Shown: positions 6,419 to 11,521 of the stretch, piece after piece
Layout of the letters: each line of letters starts with the position of its first letter
Position numbering within the stretch: position 1 is the first letter of the stretch
Source of the DNA: Stenotrophomonas_A sp002429615
GTDB taxonomy: Bacteria; Pseudomonadota; Gammaproteobacteria; Xanthomonadales; Xanthomonadaceae
DNA length: 11,521 bases
Assembly: GCA_031987425.1 (NCBI GenBank)
Contig: DALZZL010000113.1
Coordinates: 1-11,521 of the forward strand
Reading direction: 5' to 3'
Position numbers and translations under genes: made by a program
The notes under the pieces: model-generated
Databases searched by the model: none
Seen by the model: only the letters and a program-made list of their open reading frames with translations
Told to the model about the DNA's origin: nothing

Positions 6419-7525
6419 TTGAGCGCTCTTTTCTCACCGCTGGCGCTGGGCCCGCTCACGCTCGCCAACCGCATCGTCATCGCCCCCATGTGCCAGTACT
6501 CGGCCGAGGATGGCCGCGCCACCGACTGGCATCGCATCCACCTTGGCACGCTGTCACAGTCCGGCGCGGGCCTGCTGATCCTCGAAGCGGCGGCAGTGGA
6601 AGCGCGTGGGCGCATCACTTACGCCGACCTCGGCCTCTACGACGAGGCCTGCGAAGCCGCGCTGGCCGATGTGCTGGCATCGGTGCGGCGATGGTCGCCG
6701 ATGCCGCTGGGCATCCAGCTCGCGCATGCCGGTCGCAAGGCATCCACCGAGAAGCCGTGGGACGGCGGTGGCCCCATCGCCGCCGATGCACCGAATGGCT
6801 GGGTCACCGCGTCGGCGTCGGCGTTGCCGTTCGACGCCGGCTACTCGACACCGGTGGCGCTGGACACCGCCGCCATCGATGCCGTCATCGAGGCCTTCGC
6901 CGATGCCGCGCGTCGTGCCGAGCGCATTGGACTGGAACTCATCGAGATCCACGCCGCGCATGGTTACCTGCTGCACCAGTTCCTCTCGCCGCTGTCCAAC
7001 CAGCGCGACGACGCCTACGGCGGTTCGCTGGAGAACCGCATGCGCCTGACCCTGCGCGTGCTCGACGCGGTGCGCGCGGCGGTCTCGCCGTCGATGGCAG
7101 TGGGCGTGCGGATTTCCGCCACCGACTGGGTCGAGGGCGGCTGGGATGTCGCGCAGAGCATCGCGCTGTCGCGCGCGCTGGCGGCGCATGGCGCCGCGTA
7201 TGTGCACGTTTCCAGCGGTGGCCTGGATCCGCGCCAGCAGATCACGCTGGGCCCGGGCTACCAGGTGCCGATGGCCGAGGCGATCCGTTCCGAAGTGGAC
7301 ATTCCGGTGATCGGCGTCGGCCTGATCACCGAGCCCGCGCAGGCCGAGGCGATCCTCGCCGAGGGCCGCGCCGATGCCATCGCGCTGGCGCGCGGCATCC
7401 TCTATGACCCGCGTTGGCCGTGGCATGCCGCCGCCGCGCTCGGCGCGCAGCTGCAACCCGCGCCGCAGTACCTGCGCTGCGAACCACGCCAGGCGCGTGG
7501 CCTGTTTGCCGCGCCCAACGCGTAG
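6419..7525 (+). CDS. Old yellow enzyme family FMN oxidoreductase (XenA/YqjM type)
   Basis: The product is 368 residues, a TIM-barrel flavoenzyme. It starts (M)SALFSPLALGPLTLANRI, with PMCQYSAEDG at 23-32; C25 and Y27 are the residues that mark the thermophilic-like YqjM/XenA class. QLAHAGRKAS is at 100-109, the substrate-binding pair H178/H181 in HAAHGYLLHQF, NQRDDAYGGSLENR follows, and the phosphate-binding GVGLI and IALARGILYDPRWPWHAA lie near the end. The family uses NADPH to reduce alkenes conjugated to carbonyl or nitro groups, and so detoxifies enones, quinones and nitroaromatics in the cytosol. The TTG start is supported by a good GGAG site and by family alignment. The next gene begins 27 bases after the stop. 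XenA is the closest remembered relative, but orthology is not proven, so no symbol is given. Confidence 0.93.
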   Translation: MSALFSPLALGPLTLANRIVIAPMCQYSAEDGRATDWHRIHLGTLSQSGAGLLILEAAAVEARGRITYADLGLYDEACEAALADVLASVRRWSPMPLGIQLAHAGRKASTEKPWDGGGPIAADAPNGWVTASASALPFDAGYSTPVALDTAAIDAVIEAFADAARRAERIGLELIEIHAAHGYLLHQFLSPLSNQRDDAYGGSLENRMRLTLRVLDAVRAAVSPSMAVGVRISATDWVEGGWDVAQSIALSRALAAHGAAYVHVSSGGLDPRQQITLGPGYQVPMAEAIRSEVDIPVIGVGLITEPAQAEAILAEGRADAIALARGILYDPRWPWHAAAALGAQLQPAPQYLRCEPRQARGLFAAPNA

Positions 7526-7552
7526 CCGATAGCGACAACGACAGGGGAAACG

Positions 7553-8434
7553 ATGGCGATCGGATTCATTGGACTGGGCGCGATGGGGACCGCGATGGCG
7601 ACCAACCTGCTGCGCGGCGGACATGCGCTGTGGGTGTGGAACCGCGATCCGGCAAAAGCCGAGGCATTGGCGCGCGAACACGCCCATGCGGTGCCGGTGG
7701 CCTCGCCGGCGCGGGCCGCGCACGGCCAGGTGCTGTTCTCGATGCTGGCCGACGACGCCGCCACGCGGCAGGTGCTGCTGGAAGGCGGCGTGATCGACGC
7801 GCTGCCCGCCGGCAGCGTGCACGTCAACATGGCGACGATCTCGGTGGCACTGGCGCGCGAGCTCACCGTGCTGCACGCCGAACGTGGCGTGGCGTATCTC
7901 GCCGTGCCGGTGCTGGGCCGCCCGGACGTGGCCGCGCGTGGCCAGCTCAACCTGCTGGCCGCGGGCGATGCGCTGGCATTGGCGCGCGTGCAGCCGCTGC
8001 TCGACCTGCTCGGCCAGCGTACCTGGGCATTCGGCAGCGAGCCGGCGCAGGCCAACGCGGCCAAGCTGGCCGCCAACCTGTGCATCGCCAGCGCGATCGG
8101 CACCATGGCCGAGGGCGCGGCGCTGGTCCGTGGCCATGGCGTCGCGCCGGCGCAGTGGCTGGAGCTGTTGTGGAGCACGGCGTTCGCCGCCCCTGTCTAC
8201 CAGGGCTATGGCCGCCTGATGGCCGAGCGGCGCTACCAGCCGGCGGGCTTCAGCAGTGTGCTCGGCCGCAAGGACCTGGACCTGGCGCTGCAGGCCGCCC
8301 AGGCGCAACGCGTGCCGATGCCATTGGCCGAGGTGCTGCGCGCCGAGCTGGACCAGGCCATCGCCGCCGGCGAAGGCGACTGCGACTGGGCGGTGCTGGC
8401 GGAAGTCGCCGCGCGCCGCGCCGGACAGGCCTGA
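7553..8434 (+). CDS. NAD(P)-dependent oxidoreductase, beta-hydroxyacid dehydrogenase family
   Basis: The product is 293 residues, the family's normal length. The N-terminal Rossmann motif GLGAMG is at 7-12, followed by WNRDPAK (29-35), whose Asn-Arg suggests preference for NADPH. The substrate motif that is usually PVSGG appears as VPVLGRPDVAARG, as in a subgroup of uncharacterised members. The catalytic lysine is K171 in AAKLAAN with N175 beside it. A helical C-terminal dimer domain follows (FSSVLGRKDLDLAL). Related enzymes act on 3-hydroxyisobutyrate, tartronate semialdehyde, succinic semialdehyde or imines; the substrate here is unknown. A strong site AGGGG lies five bases before ATG. It probably shares a message with the XenA-like gene 27 bases upstream. 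Confidence 0.9.
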   Translation: MAIGFIGLGAMGTAMATNLLRGGHALWVWNRDPAKAEALAREHAHAVPVASPARAAHGQVLFSMLADDAATRQVLLEGGVIDALPAGSVHVNMATISVALARELTVLHAERGVAYLAVPVLGRPDVAARGQLNLLAAGDALALARVQPLLDLLGQRTWAFGSEPAQANAAKLAANLCIASAIGTMAEGAALVRGHGVAPAQWLELLWSTAFAAPVYQGYGRLMAERRYQPAGFSSVLGRKDLDLALQAAQAQRVPMPLAEVLRAELDQAIAAGEGDCDWAVLAEVAARRAGQA

Positions 8435-8441
8435 GTGCCCG

Positions 8442-8457
8442 GGCGCAAGGTTGCGCC
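8442..8457 (+). terminator. Stem-loop after the oxidoreductase gene
   Basis: GGCGCAA and TTGCGCC are perfect inverted arms separated by GG, beginning seven bases after the stop. In RNA the inner pairs would open to form the loop. No T-run follows, so termination would be weak or Rho-assisted. Confidence 0.38.
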
Positions 8458-8489
8458 TGCAAGTGTCGCGGCGCGGCGAGCGTGCTGGC

Positions 8490-8495
8490 TATGAT
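8490..8495 (+). promoter_or_regulatory. Candidate -10 box of purU (leaderless type)
   Basis: TATGAT (five of six to consensus) ends six bases before the purU ATG, so transcription would start at or beside the start codon. There is no Shine-Dalgarno before the ATG, which agrees with a leaderless message. No clear -35 box is seen. Confidence 0.4.
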
Positions 8496-8501
8496 CGGCC
8501 G

Positions 8502-9353
8502 ATGCGCCCCGACTACATCCTCACCCTGTCCTGCCCCGATCGCACCGGCATCGTCTACCGGGTGACCGGCCTGTTGTTCGAGCTGGGCTGCAACATCCTC
8601 GATGCGCAGCAGTTCGGTGACGAGGACAGCGGGCGTTTCTTCCTGCGCGTGCATTTCGACAGCGACGCGGCGCTAGCGCCGCCACGCCTGCGCGCGGCCA
8701 TCGACGTGCTCGCCATCGACTTCGGCATGGAGTGGCACCTGCACGATGCGCGTCGCCGCGCGCGGCTGCTGGTGCTGGTGAGTCGCCAGGGCCATTGCCT
8801 CAACGATCTGCTGTTCCGCGCGCACAGCCGCCAGCTGCCGGTGGACATCGCCGCGATCGCGTCCAACCACGAGGATTTCGCGCCACTGGCCGCGTCCTAC
8901 GCGGTGCCCTTCCATCACCTGCCGGTGAATGCGGGCAACCGCGTCGCGCAGGAAGCCGAGCTGCAGGCGTTGGCGACGCGGGAGCGTGTCGACCTGGTGG
9001 TGCTGGCGCGCTACATGCAGATCCTGTCGCCGGCGTTGTGCCTGGCCTGGGCTGGCCGTGCGATCAACATCCACCACAGCTTCCTGCCGAGCTTCAAGGG
9101 CGCGCAGCCGTATCACCAGGCGCACGCCCGCGGGGTCAAGATCATCGGTGCCACCGCGCATTACGTTACGCCGGACCTGGACGAAGGCCCGATCATCGAG
9201 CAGGACGTGGCACGGGTGGACCACGCCATGAGCCCGCGCGAACTGGTGCGGCTGGGCAGCGACGTCGAGTCGCTGGTGCTGGCGCGCGCGGTGCGCCGCC
9301 ACGTCGAGCATCGCATCCTGCTCAACGGCCACCGCACGGTGGTGTTCCGCTAG
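8502..9353 (+). CDS. purU: Formyltetrahydrofolate deformylase (10-formyl-THF hydrolase)
   Basis: The product is 283 residues (E. coli PurU is 280). An N-terminal ACT regulatory domain spans about 5-80 (LTLSCPDRTGIVYRVTGLLF, NILDAQQF). The formyltransferase-type catalytic domain follows from about residue 88, with SNHEDFAPLA, LARYMQILSP, INIHHSFLPSFKGAQPYHQA (N189, H191), HYVTPDLDEGPIIEQD (H220, D225) and a C-terminal HRTVVF. The enzyme hydrolyses 10-formyl-THF to formate and THF in the cytosol, balancing one-carbon units; in E. coli glycine and methionine control it. The ACT domain separates it from PurN. The ATG at 8502 matches the family start exactly; in-frame codons further upstream are read-through. 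It follows the oxidoreductase gene by 67 bp. Its stop abuts the pncA stop on the other strand. Confidence 0.95.
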   Translation: MRPDYILTLSCPDRTGIVYRVTGLLFELGCNILDAQQFGDEDSGRFFLRVHFDSDAALAPPRLRAAIDVLAIDFGMEWHLHDARRRARLLVLVSRQGHCLNDLLFRAHSRQLPVDIAAIASNHEDFAPLAASYAVPFHHLPVNAGNRVAQEAELQALATRERVDLVVLARYMQILSPALCLAWAGRAINIHHSFLPSFKGAQPYHQAHARGVKIIGATAHYVTPDLDEGPIIEQDVARVDHAMSPRELVRLGSDVESLVLARAVRRHVEHRILLNGHRTVVFR

Positions 9354-9980
9354 TCAGTCGATGCGGATGCCCGCGCGTTCGAGCGCGATGCGCGTATCAC
9401 CATCATTGGCCGCATCCACCGGCCGGGTCAGCGCCCACAGGAAGCGCACGCGCAGGCCGGCGGCGGCCGCGTCCTGGGCGCTCCACAGCACGCAGTAATC
9501 ACGCGCCAGGCCGCAGACGTGGACTTCGCTGATACCGCGTTCGCGCAGCCAGCCGGCCAATCCGGTCGCCGGGCGTTCGCCGCCCGGCCCATGGTTCTCG
9601 CGGAACGCGCTGTAGGAATCGACCTGCGCGCGGGTGCCCTTGCGCAGGATCAGGTCGGCCCGGTCCCAGTCCACGCCGGGATGCAGGGCCGCGCCCGGCG
9701 TGCCCTGCACGCAGTGATCCGGCCACAGCGTCTGCGGGTGGCCGTGCAGCGATATCTGCGCGAACGGCGCGCGGCCCGGATGCTGGCTGGCGAACGAAGC
9801 ATGCGTGGACGGGTGCCAGTCCTGCGTGGCGACCACCGTGGCGTAGCGGCGCGCATGCAGCAGCGCGGCGATCGGCGCGACGATGGCGTCACCGTCGGCG
9901 CAGGGCAGCGCGCCACCGGGCATGAAATCGGGTTGCAGGTCGATCACCAGCAGGGCGATATCGGGAGGCAGCTGAGGCAT
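9354..9980 (-). CDS. pncA: Nicotinamidase (pyrazinamidase)
   Basis: The product is 208 residues, close to E. coli PncA. LLVIDLQPDFMPGGAL opens the isochorismatase-like fold; the catalytic triad is D14, K114 (LRKG) and C163 (GLARDYCV). Metal ligands are likely D54 and H56 in ATQDWHP and H89 in LWPDHCVQGTPGA. SYSAFRE is the family's substrate-side motif. The enzyme converts nicotinamide to nicotinate plus ammonia, feeding NAD salvage through PncB, in the cytosol. It would recycle the nicotinamide released by the sirtuin coded 3 kb away. The ATG at 9980 gives the usual short lead before the first strand. Upstream DNA has several inverted repeats. The gene is convergent with purU with no bases between the two stop codons. 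Confidence 0.94.
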   Translation of the reverse strand: MPQLPPDIALLVIDLQPDFMPGGALPCADGDAIVAPIAALLHARRYATVVATQDWHPSTHASFASQHPGRAPFAQISLHGHPQTLWPDHCVQGTPGAALHPGVDWDRADLILRKGTRAQVDSYSAFRENHGPGGERPATGLAGWLRERGISEVHVCGLARDYCVLWSAQDAAAAGLRVRFLWALTRPVDAANDGDTRIALERAGIRID

Positions 9981-10011
9981 GGCGAGCCGGTCGGGCGGGG
10001 GATTCCAGCGT

Positions 10012-10072
10012 ACCTGCGTTCATCGCCGCGCGCGTGTCCGGCGCGGGCAGATCGCGTCAAGCTGACGCAGGT
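10012..10072 (-). repeat. Nested and competing inverted repeats upstream of pncA
   Basis: Outer arms ACCTGCGT (10012-10019) and ACGCAGGT (10065-10072) are a perfect eight-base pair. Inside are CCGCGC (10026-10031) with GCGCGG (10041-10046). A separate hairpin GCGTCA-AGC-TGACGC (10054-10068) shares bases with the right outer arm, so the two folds exclude each other. The region lies between the permease-family stop and the pncA start, and could be a terminator of the former or a folded leader of the latter. Confidence 0.35.
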
Positions 10073-10089
10073 GCCGAAGGCGGATCGGC

Positions 10090-10539
10090 TCAGTGCGCTC
10101 CGGGCGGGGGATCGTCGGTCTCCAGTTCGTCATCGCGGCACGGCGAGGCGATGCCGCGGCCGCGCGCGTTGCGGTCGCGGGCCTTCGTCGCCAGCGCTTC
10201 GTAGCGTTGGCGAATGCGCTCCAGCTGCTTCTCGTCCAGCTCTTCCATGTTGAGCAGCAGGTTGTCGGCGGCATGCGTGGCGCGGATCAGCTCATCGAGC
10301 TTGAGGTGCAGCGCGGCGGTGTCCGAGTTCTGCGTGTGCTGGATCAGGAACACCATCAGGAAGGTGATGATGGTGGTACCGGTATTGATGACCAGCTGCC
10401 AGGTGTCGTTGAAGCTGAAGATCGGGCCGCTGATGCCCCAGACCACCACGATGCCCAGCGCGCCGGCGAACACCCACGGCGAGCCCGCCGCGGCCGAGGC
10501 CTTCTTGGCGAGGCTGTTGAAAAGCTTGCGAATACCCAT
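10090..10539 (-). CDS. Low-affinity iron permease family small membrane protein
   Basis: The product is 149 residues with two predicted membrane segments, about 22-41 (WVFAGALGIVVVWGISGPIF) and 47-67. The second ends in the conserved block TFLMVFLIQHTQN with upstream NDTWQLVINTGTT, characteristic of the bacterial low-affinity iron permease (Fet4-like, PF04120) family. LHLKLDELIRA follows, then a helical, possibly coiled-coil stretch (about 90-120) and a charged tail. Bacterial members are far smaller than fungal Fet4 and none is firmly shown to carry iron, so the name is by family only. The ATG at 10539 is supported by GGAG eight bases before it; an ATG at 10602 would add 21 atypical residues. 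Confidence 0.87.
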   Translation of the reverse strand: MGIRKLFNSLAKKASAAAGSPWVFAGALGIVVVWGISGPIFSFNDTWQLVINTGTTIITFLMVFLIQHTQNSDTAALHLKLDELIRATHAADNLLLNMEELDEKQLERIRQRYEALATKARDRNARGRGIASPCRDDELETDDPPPGAH

Positions 10540-10626
10540 GGATGCCGCTCCGGCGAAGGCGCACGCGCGCCGCGGCAGCACTGTGGCGAGGAGGGCATCC
10601 ACGGCGCGTCAAGGCGCGCCGGCGTG

Positions 10627-11007
10627 CTACTGCTGGGTCGGCGTGGCCGGTGGCGTGGCCGGCATCGCCTCGACCTGGATGCCTTGGACCGTTTCGCTCA
10701 GTGCGATGATTTCTTGCGCCGTCATGCCATTGACGCGTTCGCGGATGCGGGTGATGGAGGGGTTGCTGGCGCCCGGTGTGTTCAGCATCTCGTAGGCGCT
10801 GTTGATGCCCTCCATGTTGAGCTTCAGGACGGCCAGCGCCAGCGCCATCTTGCCTTCGGACGACAGGCCGCGGGCCATCTTGGTGTAGCTGGCCTGCGCG
10901 GATTCGTCGGAGGTGCCGTCGATGCGCAACGGTTCACGGCCGAAAGCGCCGTGGGTGCACAACAGCAGGAAGGCGGCGAACACGGCCGCGATGATCTTTC
11001 TGGACAT
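10627..11007 (-). CDS. Small exported protein, DUF6694-like
   Basis: The product is 126 residues. A signal peptide is clear: MSRKI, a hydrophobic core to about residue 16, then likely cleavage after AFG (residue 23). The mature part begins with RIDGTSDESAQASYTKMARGL, resembling DUF6694 lipoproteins, which carry a short (I)DGSSEESF-type motif followed by a helical region. Cys17 is not in a lipobox (LLLC, bulky Leu at -1), so this copy is probably soluble in the periplasm. The tail is Pro/Thr/Ala-rich. Function unknown. GGAG lies seven bases before the ATG at 11007. The gene precedes the permease-family gene on the same strand, 87 bp apart. Confidence 0.75.
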   Translation of the reverse strand: MSRKIIAAVFAAFLLLCTHGAFGREPLRIDGTSDESAQASYTKMARGLSSEGKMALALAVLKLNMEGINSAYEMLNTPGASNPSITRIRERVNGMTAQEIIALSETVQGIQVEAMPATPPATPTQQ

Positions 11008-11068
11008 TCCCTATCTCCGGTTCGGCCGGCTTGGCCCTGGCCGATCTTGCCACGGAATGCGCGCGCGC

Positions 11069-11521
11069 TCAGCCCGGTGTCCAGCGCCGCGCCGGGTCGC
11101 GCTTGAGCTGCTTGATGTACTGGACCCGCCGCAGCCGCAGCGCCGACCAGTCCGCGTCGATCGCCACCATCCGCACCGGCTCCAGGCCAAGCTCGCCGGC
11201 ACGGTCCCAGCCGCTGTCGCGGTTGAATTCGCAGCGATACCGCCGCGAGGTCTGCTTGGGATAGGCGATCCACAGCACTGCATCACCGGGGCAGTGGTGG
11301 GCCAGGGCCTGCAGGCGCTCGTCGAGCTCGGCCTGGGTGATGGCGAAGGCGAGGCCGAATCCCGCCTCACCCGCGGCTTGCTCGCGCGGCGCCGGGGCCG
11401 GCCACGGTGAAAACAGGTCGCGCACGTCGTCCGGTACGCCCAGCCACAGCGCCGGCGTGCCGGCGCGCAGGTTGAGCTTGCGCAGCAGCTGGGCCAGCGC
11501 GGCCTGGCCGTCGTCCGGATC
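11069..11521 (-). CDS. DUF3052-like protein, N-terminus beyond right edge
   Basis: The frame is open from the right edge to TGA at 11069 (150 residues visible). A GTG at 11425 could be taken as a start, but clear family sequence continues upstream of it (RKLNLRAGTPALWLGVPDD), so the gene is cut by the window. Visible family-like blocks are KLNLRAG near the edge, AVLWIAYPK, then CEFNRDSGWD, and VRMVAIDADWSALRLRR with IKQLKRD at the end. This matches a group of small cytosolic proteins of unknown function related to DUF3052. It is upstream of the secreted-protein gene on the same strand, 61 bp away. Confidence 0.65.
   Translation of the reverse strand, partial: DPDDGQAALAQLLRKLNLRAGTPALWLGVPDDVRDLFSPWPAPAPREQAAGEAGFGLAFAITQAELDERLQALAHHCPGDAVLWIAYPKQTSRRYRCEFNRDSGWDRAGELGLEPVRMVAIDADWSALRLRRVQYIKQLKRDPARRWTPG

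Noticed and set aside
6554..8308. Long open frame of 584 codons on the minus strand, rich in His, Gln, Arg and Ala.
   Set aside because: It lies opposite the XenA-like and oxidoreductase genes, which show clear family motifs. The composition is that of an antisense shadow in GC-rich DNA, and no domain is recognisable.
11423..11425. GTG at 11425 as start of the DUF3052-like gene.
   Set aside because: Conserved family-like sequence continues upstream in frame to the window edge, so the gene is truncated by the window.

Overview
The window is a GC-rich, gene-dense piece of what looks like ordinary proteobacterial chromosome. Intergenic gaps are short, codons are strongly G/C-ending, and Shine-Dalgarno sites are often weak or absent. 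The closest fit by gene content is a gammaproteobacterium of the Xanthomonadaceae (Xanthomonas, Stenotrophomonas, Lysobacter, Luteimonas type). That placement is inferred from remembered gene style, not from a search. I see no insertion sequence, phage gene, CRISPR array, tRNA or rRNA.

Left part (1-3704). The 5' two-fifths of an hrpB helicase gene runs off the left edge on the minus strand. It is divergent from tatD (plus strand, 61 bp apart). tatD converges on a minus-strand VOC-family gene. A LysR-type regulator gene lies immediately upstream of that VOC gene on the same strand. The short gap between them holds the most striking regulatory site in the window. A 19-bp-spaced promoter (-35 TTGACC, -10 TCCAAT) has an 18-bp dyad reaching from the end of the -35 box through most of the spacer, the layout of SoxR/MerR-activated promoters. 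Its -35 box contains the stop codon of the LysR gene.

Centre (3799-9353). A co-directional plus-strand series begins with a 12-TM MFS exporter divergent from the LysR gene, a pair resembling E. coli ynfL/ynfM. Two bases later comes a small GLOD5-like VOC gene, then a class II (SIRT4-like) sirtuin. After a gap with a candidate promoter, a perfect dyad and a hairpin, there follow a XenA/YqjM-type old yellow enzyme with a TTG start, a beta-hydroxyacid-dehydrogenase-like NAD(P) oxidoreductase, and purU (10-formyl-THF hydrolase).

Right part (9354-11521, all minus strand). pncA (nicotinamidase) ends exactly where purU ends. It is followed by a small two-TM protein of the low-affinity iron permease family, a small secreted DUF6694-like protein, and a DUF3052-like gene cut by the right edge.

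Functional reading. Several neighbours handle nicotinamide cofactors: the sirtuin consumes NAD+ and releases nicotinamide, PncA recycles nicotinamide to nicotinate, and two redox enzymes use NAD(P)H. Together with two VOC proteins, an exporter and a SoxR-like promoter, this suggests a loose electrophile/redox-stress and cofactor-salvage neighbourhood. It is not a single operon, and no wholly new multi-gene system is evident. The best leads are regulatory.
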